Positions 1-6,028 of a stretch of 14,136 nucleotides of DNA are shown here, in pieces; the stretch's first letter is position 1, and every line of letters begins with the position of its first letter. Source of the DNA: Desulfocapsa sp. Lineage in GTDB: Bacteria; Desulfobacterota; Desulfobulbia; Desulfobulbales; Desulfocapsaceae. The stretch spans positions 1-14,136 of the forward strand of contig DAOVZA010000015.1 in assembly GCA_030635405.1 (NCBI GenBank). Direction: 5' to 3'. Made by a program: the position numbers and the translations under genes. The notes below the pieces were generated by a model, which made no database searches, had not been told where the DNA came from, and was given only the letters and a program-made list of their open reading frames with translations.

Positions 1-213
1 CATTCTTTTATTTAATCATAATTACGAGATTTTTAACAGAGATTTGGGCGAATAAACCAGAAGAAAATCAGTGGGAAAGTTAAGAATTTAAGATATTTCC
101 CGAATATACGTAATAATCACCTTAGCTCTAAATAAGATAACTCAGGGCTGATTAAACACATGATGTAAGTGTCTCTTCTGGGATTACTGGTCAGCGTAAA
201 ACCCACAGCTACA

Positions 214-861
214 TTATTGACTTGTAAGATTCTTTTCGAACCAGCGGGGCAGGTTTGGGTTTAATGCTTGCCAAAAAATCCCATGATAACTAGGTTTTCG
301 AGCTTCAAGTACAACCAAAATGAATGTTATTAATATTGATAGTAAAAATGTTAAAAGCCAATTTGGCTGGCCCGTTGAAGCTGAAAAACCAGCAAACAAT
401 AAAAATGTTCCACCCCAAATCAACTCTGGTATCCTAGACATACGTGTTATATTACAAAAAATAAAGAAATGACCAATTACAAAAATTATTACCAGACTAA
501 CAACTTGAGAAAAAGCATAATAATATATCGCAGACAAGGCTCCAGCGACAAGGACTAATATGTCAATTATTGATAATCTAAATCCTGGTCTGAAGTTCAT
601 GGATGTCTTATTTGAAACAAAATTATCAGTATAAAAATAACTACTATTTAATGTACAAAATTCTTTAATATGCTGTTTGCGAGCTATTTTTTTTAAACAG
701 TCATCACACCATGTCCCAGTATATGGAACTGCGCCAGGAAAATGCTGGGTGTGACCAGGCTTATTACACATTTCGCATAGACCACAATAACCTTCTGGTA
801 TGCCATCTTTTTTCATCGTTTCTTTCGATATTTTTCCACAGTAACAAGGGTTTCGTTTCAT
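214..861 (-). CDS. Zinc-ribbon-like, four-helix membrane protein of unknown function
   Basis: I do not recognise a named family. The 215-residue product has two parts. Residues 1-60 are a cysteine-rich cytoplasmic-type module: C6 and C8, then C26-x2-C29-x2-C32, then C52-x2-C55, with H37 and H40 nearby. This is enough for one or two zinc sites. Residues 98-186 hold four hydrophobic stretches (about 98-117, 119-136, 146-163 and 168-186), followed by a short polar tail. The start is the ATG at 861; its ribosome site (AAAAGA) is weak. The gene stands alone, with no same-strand partner within about 490 bases upstream. It is more AT-rich than the housekeeping genes to the right, which fits an accessory origin. 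A zinc-ribbon sensor fused to a membrane anchor is a description, not a function. The reading frame is clearly coding; the role is unknown. Confidence 0.75.
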   Translation of the reverse strand: MKRNPCYCGKISKETMKKDGIPEGYCGLCEMCNKPGHTQHFPGAVPYTGTWCDDCLKKIARKQHIKEFCTLNSSYFYTDNFVSNKTSMNFRPGFRLSIIDILVLVAGALSAIYYYAFSQVVSLVIIFVIGHFFIFCNITRMSRIPELIWGGTFLLFAGFSASTGQPNWLLTFLLSILITFILVVLEARKPSYHGIFWQALNPNLPRWFEKNLTSQ

Positions 862-999
862 ATATTCTTTTTACACTTGGTTTTCACTTTTCACGGGTAG
901 CCCAAAATATGATAGTATAATAAATGAAAAAAACCTATGTGATCACCATGTAACTTGATAATCTTGCCATTTTTCCAGATACTAAAGACACAAAGGTAG

Positions 1000-1206
1000 A
1001 AATATGAGACACCTATCCATGCCACCAACGCCATATCCTATTATTACATCATTGCTTACATTTCCACTGATAATTCTAGACAGATTTTTAAGTATGATAT
1101 TGAGACTATTCCTGATCGTCAAACTGGTCAGTTTATCTGGAATAAATATTGGCACTCGATTGTAGCCAATGGAAATCTTTACTTTAGGTTCGCCCCATTC
1201 AACTGA
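1000..1206 (+). pseudogene. Possible coding relic or frameshifted small gene
   Basis: One frame is open for 68 codons from just after a TAG at 997 to the TGA at 1204. It reads like protein: it is rich in Ile, Tyr, Asn and Asp and ends with segments such as FIWNKYW and NLYFRFAP. It has no ATG of its own. A start with a plausible ribosome site (AAAGG, then ATG at 1004) lies in the neighbouring frame, where it opens a 53-codon hydrophobic ORF ending at 1165. A single frameshift could join the start to the protein-like frame. I do not recognise the family. It may be chance in AT-rich DNA, hence the low confidence. Confidence 0.22.
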
Positions 1207-1274
1207 AGATGACTCCTAAGTGTTGAATTAAGCACCCAATGCTACTACAAAAACAACTACACATAAGGAAATTC

Positions 1275-1309
1275 TGGCCATGAACGACCAAGATGTTCGT
1301 CCATGACCA
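1275..1309 (-). terminator. Imperfect hairpin downstream of DsrE-like gene
   Basis: TGGCCATGAACGA and TTCGTCCATGACCA form a 13-position stem with two mismatches around a 9-base loop. It lies about 45 bases past the stop codon at 1355. In the minus direction it is followed only by AGAATTTCC, not a proper U tract. It may be a weak terminator or a 3' end stabiliser. Confidence 0.35.
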
Positions 1310-1338
1310 AACTCATTGTACTATGTACTAAACTGCTG

Positions 1339-1362
1339 AACCATAGAAGGCAGGCTATGGTT
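1339..1362 (-). terminator. Hairpin overlapping the stop codon of the DsrE-like gene
   Basis: AACCATAG and CTATGGTT form a perfect 8-base-pair stem with an 8-base loop. One arm contains the TAG stop of the minus-strand gene (1355-1357). No U tract follows, so intrinsic termination here is doubtful. It could protect the 3' end of the transcript or act together with the hairpin at 1275-1309. Confidence 0.35.
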
Positions 1363-1705
1363 TAATATAGGCAAAACCATCATGCTGCAATTCAATTAAA
1401 CCAACAACACCGGCAGGAATAACCTCACAACCATCAAACAATTCATCAGCAGGAATATTAAAGAGCTTCATTGCTCTTTCACAGACCTGAATTCGAACAC
1501 CTGCATCACTTATAAGCCTGAGCTTTTCCATGAAAATATACATCTGATCACCTGCAAGTAAGGCAACTCCAGGGCCAGTGACCAGTAGAATCAAGTCTTT
1601 ATCTTTACCCTCAAGTGCCTCAAGGGTATTGGTAAGATTACTCAGACCAAGATTAAAAATAAGGTCATCTTCAAGGTCAATATGAATAACTGCTTTGTAA
1701 CGCAT
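1355..1705 (-). CDS. DsrE/DsrF-like family protein (COG1416 type)
   Basis: A 116-residue soluble protein of the DsrE fold, the family that includes sulfur-relay proteins (TusD, DsrE) and many small sulfur-linked proteins of anaerobes. Visible hallmarks are the N-terminal beta strand (residues 2-10), the loop TGPGVALL (43-50), a conserved-position cysteine in the segment VCERAMKLFNI (C75), and the C-terminal GLIELQHDGFAYIKP segment (102-116) typical of COG1416 members. A second cysteine is C93. The length is normal for the family. The start is supported by AAGGAG nine bases before the ATG. It lies 102 bases downstream of a triheme cytochrome gene on the same strand, so the two may share a transcript. 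By family, C75 could carry a persulfide, but no sulfurtransferase partner is visible here, so the precise role is open. Confidence 0.8.
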   Translation of the reverse strand: MRYKAVIHIDLEDDLIFNLGLSNLTNTLEALEGKDKDLILLVTGPGVALLAGDQMYIFMEKLRLISDAGVRIQVCERAMKLFNIPADELFDGCEVIPAGVVGLIELQHDGFAYIKP

Positions 1706-1807
1706 AACAACAAACTCCTTTATCTATTTTGATTAATTTGCTTACTACAAATATTCTACATTTCTAATCGCGAAGATATCAGAATTTGTTTCAAAAAGCT
1801 TTGAACT

Positions 1808-2206
1808 TTAATGCGCAGCCGTATGAGGATGAGGATCTGCAGGTGTTAAATTTTTGGGTTTTATGTGACAGGCATTACAGAGGGTATTTGAAGCAAAAGC
1901 AGTCCTTCCATCATGACAAGCACCACAAGATTTACCTGCGGCAAGAGCGCTCATTGTCTGATCATTTTTTGTAACACCACGCTGCATTGCAAAAAGACCA
2001 TCATGACAAGCGGCACATTCCAGCCCAACCGTATCCGTATGAACTCTGTGATCAAAGATCACATTGACAGGAGTCTCCATTATAATAGGATTTTTGGGGC
2101 CGAATTTTTTCACATCGTATCCTTCAGTTGCCAAAGCATTATTTGTCAGCATAAAAAATCCAGTCAGCATGGCCATCCAAAGAACATTTAAGAAAGATTT
2201 ACTCAT
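1808..2206 (-). CDS. Periplasmic triheme c7-type cytochrome
   Basis: A 132-residue precursor with a signal peptide (positive start, hydrophobic 8-20, likely cleavage after ALA at 24-26). It has three heme-attachment motifs: CAACH (64-68), CGACH (94-98) and CNACH (110-114). The segment FDHRVH (51-56) supplies distal histidines. The pattern GKSCGACHDGRTAF is characteristic of the c7-type triheme domain (nanowire_3heme/cytochrome c7 families), which shuttles electrons in the periplasm of anaerobes. Only H53 and H56 are obvious distal ligands. The third may be M85, in the conserved Met position before the second heme motif, or a histidine of the C-terminal tail (H126, H128, H132). AGGAG lies upstream of the ATG, supporting the start. 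The gene precedes the DsrE-like gene on the same strand. Redox partners are not visible. Confidence 0.92.
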   Translation of the reverse strand: MSKSFLNVLWMAMLTGFFMLTNNALATEGYDVKKFGPKNPIIMETPVNVIFDHRVHTDTVGLECAACHDGLFAMQRGVTKNDQTMSALAAGKSCGACHDGRTAFASNTLCNACHIKPKNLTPADPHPHTAAH

Positions 2207-2275
2207 TGTTCATTCTCCTGTGATTCGAAAAACTATTTTAATTTCCACTAGCCAATACCAGCAGAAATCGTGGCG

Positions 2276-2304
2276 ATAAGACTAATACATCCAATATACA
2301 TCAA
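2276..2304 (-). promoter_or_regulatory. Candidate sigma-70 promoter of the cytochrome gene
   Basis: On the minus strand TTGATG and TCTTAT are separated by 17 bases, each matching four of six consensus positions. Transcription would start near 2269, giving a leader of about 60 bases before the ATG at 2206. The -35 box and spacer overlap two copies of GATGTAT spaced 11 bases apart, which may be an operator. Confidence 0.3.
2285..2302. repeat. Tandem 7-base repeat with one-helical-turn spacing
   Basis: ATACATC occurs at 2285-2291 and again at 2296-2302, a period of 11 bases. Direct repeats with this spacing are typical of OmpR/PhoB-type response-regulator sites. It lies within the candidate promoter of the cytochrome gene. 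The copies are short, so chance is possible. Confidence 0.25.
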
Positions 2305-2453
2305 AAAATGCGCCTGTTGCATTACACCAAAAGGGGGTGTCTTTGAAATTATTCTTCACTTAATTAAATGTTTAGCGGGAAAACCAAAGCACCCCATAAC
2401 CTACTGTTTTAACAGCACCAAATACCACACCGTACCACATTTGTAAATAGCAC

Positions 2454-2690
2454 TTACACGCACATTACAATTATTTGGATATGTGTCAAGTTTCTTCTGA
2501 AGCATGAATCACTGACACCAGTAATTTGCTTTACCACACAATTTATATCACTTTCCGCAAAGCCACACCTATCCGCAAAGCCTGCAACACTTTCGTCGAC
2601 AATTCGCAACACTTTTTCACACTCCTGCCACACACATGCCTGCAACACCTCACCATACGACAGATATGTTGTACAACAACACAAGCAGCC
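2454..2690 (-). pseudogene. Relic of an AraC-family transcription regulator (C-terminal HTH)
   Basis: The minus-strand open stretch ends at the TAA at 2454 and is bounded upstream by a stop at 2691. It has only a TTG as possible start. Its middle (about 2490-2594) reads as the second helix-turn-helix of an AraC-type DNA-binding domain. ESVAGFADRCGF matches the recognition-helix approach (I/V-A-x-x-x-G-F). It is followed by a lysine in the FK position and then ITGVS and FRRNL, matching the G-x-S-P...-F/Y-R signature with the Pro replaced by Asp. The upstream VLRIVDE fits the linker helix. The ligand-binding half and most of the first HTH are missing, and cysteines have accumulated. I read this as a decayed regulator, not a working gene. 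Confidence 0.45.
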
Positions 2691-2765
2691 TTAACTGAAG
2701 CTAAATGACACGAATACAGGGCGTTAAAAGCAGTTGTGAATAATTCTCACATCCAAACAAAAAAC

Positions 2766-2781
2766 TGGCATTGCTAATGCA
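2766..2781 (+). promoter_or_regulatory. Candidate sigma-54 promoter for the small membrane protein pair
   Basis: TGGCATTGCTAATGCA keeps the essential GG-N10-GC spacing and matches TGGCAC-N5-TTGCA except at two positions. Transcription would begin near 2792, leaving a leader of about 47 bases to the strong ribosome site of the first gene. It is the best promoter-like element in this gap on the plus strand. No enhancer-binding protein gene is nearby. Confidence 0.4.
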
Positions 2782-2838
2782 ATAAAGAGAATAAGAAAAC
2801 GAAAATAATAAGAAAATACATTTTTTAGGGAGAACGCC

Positions 2839-3033
2839 ATGACAACTACAACACAAACTACAACAACCACTCAGATTGATCCGGGATACGAAACATCCAC
2901 ATTTGCACTCGGTGTCGGAATCACCATGGCTGCTCTTATTGGAATTTGGGGCTTCACCTGTCTTGCCAGTGCACTCTTCAGCCAAGGCCCTCTCAATGTT
3001 ATACAAGGATACTTCAGCGCAGTTATCGGCTGA
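2839..3033 (+). CDS. Small single-pass membrane protein, paralogue of the next gene
   Basis: A 64-residue protein that I cannot assign to a named family. The N-terminus is almost pure threonine with glutamine (residues 2-12), followed by a short acidic/aromatic linker and one hydrophobic helix (about 21-48) containing the segment IWGFTCLASAL. It ends with a short amphipathic tail finishing AVIG. The start is secure: GGGAGAACGCC precedes the ATG. The helix and tail align with residues 14-51 of the following gene (Trp, then small residues, then SAL, then Y-x-x-A-I/V-G), and even the ribosome site is nearly identical (GGAGAACrCCATGa). The pair therefore looks like a tandem duplication that diverged in length. 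The candidate sigma-54 promoter upstream and the terminator after the second gene suggest a two-gene unit. A role as small subunits of a membrane complex is a guess. Confidence 0.8.
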   Translation: MTTTTQTTTTTQIDPGYETSTFALGVGITMAALIGIWGFTCLASALFSQGPLNVIQGYFSAVIG

Positions 3034-3077
3034 TACAAAAATTATATGAATAAAAAAAATTTAAAAAGGAGAACACC

Positions 3078-3377
3078 ATGAAAGAAAACACCTCAAAAGC
3101 AGGATCAAGAATTATTTTAGCAGTTGGTTCAATTATGTGTCTATGGGTTGCAGCATCACTTACCAGTGCACTTTCCAGTGTTGGTTGGTCAGTTAGCGAA
3201 CTTGCAGGGCAGTACATGGTAGCAATCGGTATGGTTAAGCCTCTGCATACTTTAGTTGATTACTATACACATATTAAAGGTATCGAATATCTAATCTGTG
3301 TTGCCTTCTTTGTTGCCTTCCCAGTGTTCTTTAAGTTTGTCAACAAGGCTCCAAAGGCTGCATCTGTAAATAATTAG
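3078..3377 (+). CDS. Small two-helix membrane protein, paralogue of the previous gene
   Basis: A 99-residue protein with two hydrophobic helices (about 12-33 and 69-88), joined by an amphipathic region containing GQYMVAIGMVKPLH and DYYTHIKGIEY, and a lysine-rich C-terminus. Residues 14-51 resemble the previous protein (CLWVAASLTSAL against IWGFTCLASAL). The conserved Trp, the SAL motif and the Y-x-x-A-x-G tail suggest common ancestry with the addition of a second helix. AAAGGAG before the ATG supports the start. It lies 44 bases after its partner and is followed by a strong terminator, so the two form a closed operon. No catalytic or cofactor-binding residues are evident: only one cysteine pair candidate (C21, C74) and a few histidines (H57, H65). 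Function unknown. Confidence 0.82.
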   Translation: MKENTSKAGSRIILAVGSIMCLWVAASLTSALSSVGWSVSELAGQYMVAIGMVKPLHTLVDYYTHIKGIEYLICVAFFVAFPVFFKFVNKAPKAASVNN

Positions 3378-3413
3378 TACGATTTTTTAATTGCCATCTA
3401 TTGAAAATTCTTT

Positions 3414-3457
3414 ACTCCTGATTGTCGATGACCAAATCGATGATCAGGAGTTTTTTT
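3414..3457 (+). terminator. Strong rho-independent terminator
   Basis: ACTCCTGAT pairs perfectly with ATCAGGAGT. The stem continues inward through two G-T pairs and five more base pairs to a 6-base loop, about 16 pairs in all. A run of seven T follows at 3451-3457. It ends the small membrane protein operon just before the convergent hydrolase gene. Confidence 0.92.
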
Positions 3458-3469
3458 ATGCAAACATTT

Positions 3470-4219
3470 CTATTCAGGAATTGAATTCATTGAGGCAAAT
3501 TTTGGTTCATGCAGTGGTAATAAGATATCAGCCCTATTTTTAATCTTCAGCATAATATCGTAGGCCTCGTTTACATCAAGATGTGTCCCTGGCGGAATCA
3601 CTTCCATTTCCATGGCAGTTATCTGTTTTGGCGGATAGAAGTTTTCAAGCAGACAGCAGAACCCTGTAATAATTGCTGTCCCCTCTTTGGTTTTAATTGC
3701 AACAGATAAACCACCAGCTGTGTGCGCTGGAGTATGGATCACTTCAATACCAGGTACAATTTCACAATCTCCACTTATGCTATTTATCTGTTTGTTTTCA
3801 GTTATTTCATAGATAAAATCTTCAAGATAACGAAAGTCCAGTGGATGAGGATCTCGAATATGTTCAAGCTCCAGCTCATGCACATACACCTTTGCGTTCA
3901 CACATTTATAATCATTTTCACAGTGATCATTATGAAGATGCGTATGAATTACAATATCAATATCCTCAGGAACTAATCCCCATTGGGCAAGACCTTCTTC
4001 AAAGGTAACTATTTTCCCGTTGATTGCCTCTTCTCTATCATCGGATTTTATAGGATGCATCTCACCCGTATCAACCAGGATTTTTTTATCTCCACCTTCT
4101 ATATACCAGCAATAGATAGGAATAGTGTATGACTGGCCATAATCATGCTGATAGGTCATCATGCCCTTATCGAAGACCTTGGTCCCCATTACCATGGGGT
4201 GGAGAGTAAAAGTTGTCAT
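3470..4219 (-). CDS. Metallo-beta-lactamase-fold hydrolase, AHL-lactonase-like family
   Basis: A 249-residue protein of the metallo-beta-lactamase superfamily, closest in layout to the N-acyl homoserine lactonase-like branch. The metal motif HxHxDH is present as HLHNDH (94-99), the third-strand histidine as HTPAHT (H166), and the last histidine as LHEPKF (H237). LVDTG (48-52) is the usual first-strand motif. The normal bridging Asp after the H166 motif is missing. The position reads ITGFCCLLENF (184-194), with Phe-Cys-Cys where Gly-Asp is expected, so metal binding may differ. The start chosen is the ATG at 4219, preceded by GGAGG; a longer frame back to 4288 has no comparable site. It is divergent from the alpha/beta hydrolase operon. 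The substrate is unknown, and lactonase activity should not be assumed. Confidence 0.85.
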   Translation of the reverse strand: MTTFTLHPMVMGTKVFDKGMMTYQHDYGQSYTIPIYCWYIEGGDKKILVDTGEMHPIKSDDREEAINGKIVTFEEGLAQWGLVPEDIDIVIHTHLHNDHCENDYKCVNAKVYVHELELEHIRDPHPLDFRYLEDFIYEITENKQINSISGDCEIVPGIEVIHTPAHTAGGLSVAIKTKEGTAIITGFCCLLENFYPPKQITAMEMEVIPPGTHLDVNEAYDIMLKIKNRADILLPLHEPKFASMNSIPE

Positions 4220-4365
4220 ACACACCTCCAGACTGGATTTTTTGAATAAAATTCCGTATAGTTGTTCCGCAGACGGGAAACCGTTCAAAACTACAGCAAT
4301 TTAAAGAATACATTAAATACATTCACAATCAACTTCTTTCTCCTTTTTTATTGTCATATACTCAT

Positions 4366-5202
4366 ATGGAAACCTATTCTAAACTTGACCAACCGGAACT
4401 TCTCTCTTTAATCTTTTATCCACGGGTTTGTGAAGTCACCCCACCTCCAAAAACTGCAATTGATGTTGAAATTGAGACTGAGCCAGGTGTTATCATCGGC
4501 TGCAGATTTCACATACATGATCCGGCAAGTCCCAATGTTATATTCTTTCATGGTAATGGGGAGATCGTCGCAGACTATGATGATATCGGTCCTCTCTACA
4601 ATCATGTTGGAATTAACTTACTTGTTACCGATTTTCGTGGCTACGGTTGGAGCAGTGGTAGCCCGACGGTATCATCAATGCTTGCCGATGCTGAAACTCT
4701 GTTCAATGAGATCCAGAACTGGTTGAAATTTAATAACTATACCGGTAAGATTTTCATTATGGGCAGATCGCTCGGTTCTGTAGCAGCCATTGATCTTGCA
4801 ACCAGGCATGAAAATGACATCAAAGGATTAATCCTTGAAAGTGGTATCGCCGATACCGTTCCTCTTGCTAAATCTCTTGGACTCAACACTGAGGGTTCTG
4901 ACTTCACAGAAGAAGATGGATTTAGAAACATTCAAAAGATTGAAACCGTCAAGACACCCACCTTTATCTTTCACGGTGCAAGAGATGAAATTATCGATGC
5001 AGCTGAAGCAGAAAAACTTCAATCTTTCAGTGGTGCACGAACAAAAGAATTTGTAGTAATACCTGGAGCCACCCACAACACCATGATCACAACCGGTGGC
5101 AGGCTTTACTTTGAAACCATTAAAAAGTTTATCGACAAGGTTACCGGTGTAACCAATTGGCGGCGCCGTAGAAAAACAACCAATACGTATTCAGAGGAGT
5201 AA
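4366..5202 (+). CDS. Alpha/beta hydrolase (COG1073-like)
   Basis: A serine hydrolase of the alpha/beta fold, 278 residues from the ATG at 4366. Motifs, numbered from this start: oxyanion region FFHGNGE (60-66), FRGYGWSSG (90-98), nucleophile elbow GRSLGS with Ser135, acid in HGARDEII (Asp207), and histidine in GATHNTM (His237). These make a complete catalytic triad. There is no signal peptide, so it is probably cytoplasmic. The tail is strongly basic (RRRRK, 266-270), which is unusual. The start is uncertain: neither this ATG nor an in-frame TTG at 4351 has a ribosome site. It heads an operon: its last codons contain the AGAGGAG site of the next gene, which begins four bases after its stop. 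Substrate unknown (ester or amide). Confidence 0.87.
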   Translation: METYSKLDQPELLSLIFYPRVCEVTPPPKTAIDVEIETEPGVIIGCRFHIHDPASPNVIFFHGNGEIVADYDDIGPLYNHVGINLLVTDFRGYGWSSGSPTVSSMLADAETLFNEIQNWLKFNNYTGKIFIMGRSLGSVAAIDLATRHENDIKGLILESGIADTVPLAKSLGLNTEGSDFTEEDGFRNIQKIETVKTPTFIFHGARDEIIDAAEAEKLQSFSGARTKEFVVIPGATHNTMITTGGRLYFETIKKFIDKVTGVTNWRRRRKTTNTYSEE

Positions 5203-5205
5203 TCC

Positions 5206-6018
5206 ATGCTCAAAGCAATAAGGCTTAAACTTTTTTCTCTTTCTTCCTCTTTAATTATCGGAATAGTTACTCTACTACTCACTTCCTGTGTCCCAACCGA
5301 CAGAGCCCCACGTACAGTACACATTGCACCTGATCCTGGTATATTAAGAGTTGGAATAAGCGCCAATGCTCCTCCTCTTATTCAATTACAAAATGACAAA
5401 GTAACTGGTCTTGAGGCGGAACTTGCGCGAAAACTTGGAGAATTCACTGGAAGAAAGGTGAAGTTTATTCACTTAAAATGGAAAGATCAGATACCGGCGC
5501 TTGAAAACAATCAAATTGATATAATCATGTCTGCGATGTCGATTACCCAGGCAAGAAAGTATCGTATTGCATTTGCAAACCCTTACCTTCGTTCTGGCCA
5601 GATTCTTCTTGTACGACTCGCTGAAAAGGCAAAATTTGTAACCGGAATTTACAGCCTGATGAACTCCAGTCACGTTATAGGTACTGTTACAAATACAACA
5701 GGCGACCTTTTTATCACCAAGAGCATCAATGGTGCCACCGTGAAGTCCTATTTAACATCGGCTGAAGCCGTGAAAGCACTCATTAATAAAGAAATTGACG
5801 CCTTTGTATACGATGCCCCCATGATATGTCACTATGCTGCAATCAATGAAACGAATAAACTTGCACCGATATTAACACTTGCCACCGAAGAGTATTATTC
5901 CTGGGCAGTGCGTATAGATAACACTGATTTGTTGAATCAGGCCAATGCATTTCTTAAAGAGATTCAAGAGCAGCAGGAATTACCACGCATGATACGTAAA
6001 TGGATCCCCTACATGTAG
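5206..6018 (+). CDS. Amino-acid-type solute-binding lipoprotein (SBP_bac_3 family)
   Basis: A 270-residue extracytoplasmic binding protein. It has a lipoprotein signal: hydrophobic 14-25 and the lipobox LTSC with the lipidated Cys28. The mature part shows the family 3 pattern: ILRVGISANAPP (46-57), TGLEAELARKLGEFTG (67-82), the DIIMSAMSITQARKYRIAFANPY hinge region with the likely ligand-binding Arg117, IGTVTNTTGD (158-167), and DAFVYDAP (198-205, Asp203). By family it binds a polar amino acid or similar ligand. No permease or ATPase gene is adjacent. It may work with a transporter encoded elsewhere or act as a sensor or enzyme relative (cyclohexadienyl dehydratases share this fold). It is translationally coupled to the hydrolase upstream and lies ten bases before the deaminase gene. 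Confidence 0.88.
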   Translation: MLKAIRLKLFSLSSSLIIGIVTLLLTSCVPTDRAPRTVHIAPDPGILRVGISANAPPLIQLQNDKVTGLEAELARKLGEFTGRKVKFIHLKWKDQIPALENNQIDIIMSAMSITQARKYRIAFANPYLRSGQILLVRLAEKAKFVTGIYSLMNSSHVIGTVTNTTGDLFITKSINGATVKSYLTSAEAVKALINKEIDAFVYDAPMICHYAAINETNKLAPILTLATEEYYSWAVRIDNTDLLNQANAFLKEIQEQQELPRMIRKWIPYM

Positions 6019-6028
6019 GAAACACCTA

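Larger units (their letters stand above)
862..1354. other. Gene-poor AT-rich gap
   Basis: No convincing intact gene lies here. The gap holds a possible coding relic at 1000-1206 (entered separately), two inverted repeats downstream of the DsrE-like gene (1275-1309 and 1339-1362), and a perfect 8-base palindrome GTGATCAC at 939-946 of unknown meaning. It should also contain the promoter of the minus-strand membrane protein that starts at 861. A TATACT box lies on the minus strand around 915-920, but I found no good -35 partner. Confidence 0.5.
2207..2838. other. Long intergenic gap between divergent units
   Basis: This gap separates the leftward cytochrome gene from the rightward small membrane proteins. 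Next to the cytochrome lies a promoter-like pair overlapping a tandem repeat. A short inverted repeat, ACACC-N7-GGTGT, lies at 2324-2340. From about 2454 to 2690 the minus strand carries a relic of an AraC-type regulator, which explains the G-poor look of the plus strand there. A sigma-54-like promoter lies at 2766-2781. I see no intact gene or recognisable structured RNA. Confidence 0.6.

Noticed and set aside
1..213. CAT at the first three bases as the start of a leftward gene.
   Set aside because: Only the start codon would be inside the window and its ribosome site (AAAAGA) is weak, so it cannot be supported.
939..946. GTGATCAC palindrome considered as a CRP/FNR-like site.
   Set aside because: The half-sites abut without the 4-6 base spacer of CRP/FNR sites, and the symmetry does not extend outward.
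2554..2650. Short direct repeats (TCCGCAAAGCC twice, GCAACAC three times) in a G-poor, CA-rich tract that looked like an operator or repeat array.
   Set aside because: Read on the minus strand, the repeats fall on GGCTTTGCG (Gly-Phe-Ala twice) and GTGTTGC/GTTGCA codons of the AraC-type relic, so coding history explains them better than a repeat element.
2701..3006. A 101-codon minus-strand frame opposite the first small membrane protein.
   Set aside because: It is antisense to a well-supported gene with a strong ribosome site, is full of Cys and Ser, and has no recognisable domain.
4220..4288. Extra 23 N-terminal residues of the metallo-beta-lactamase-fold protein.
   Set aside because: No ribosome site precedes the upstream ATG, whereas GGAGG sits correctly before the ATG at 4219.
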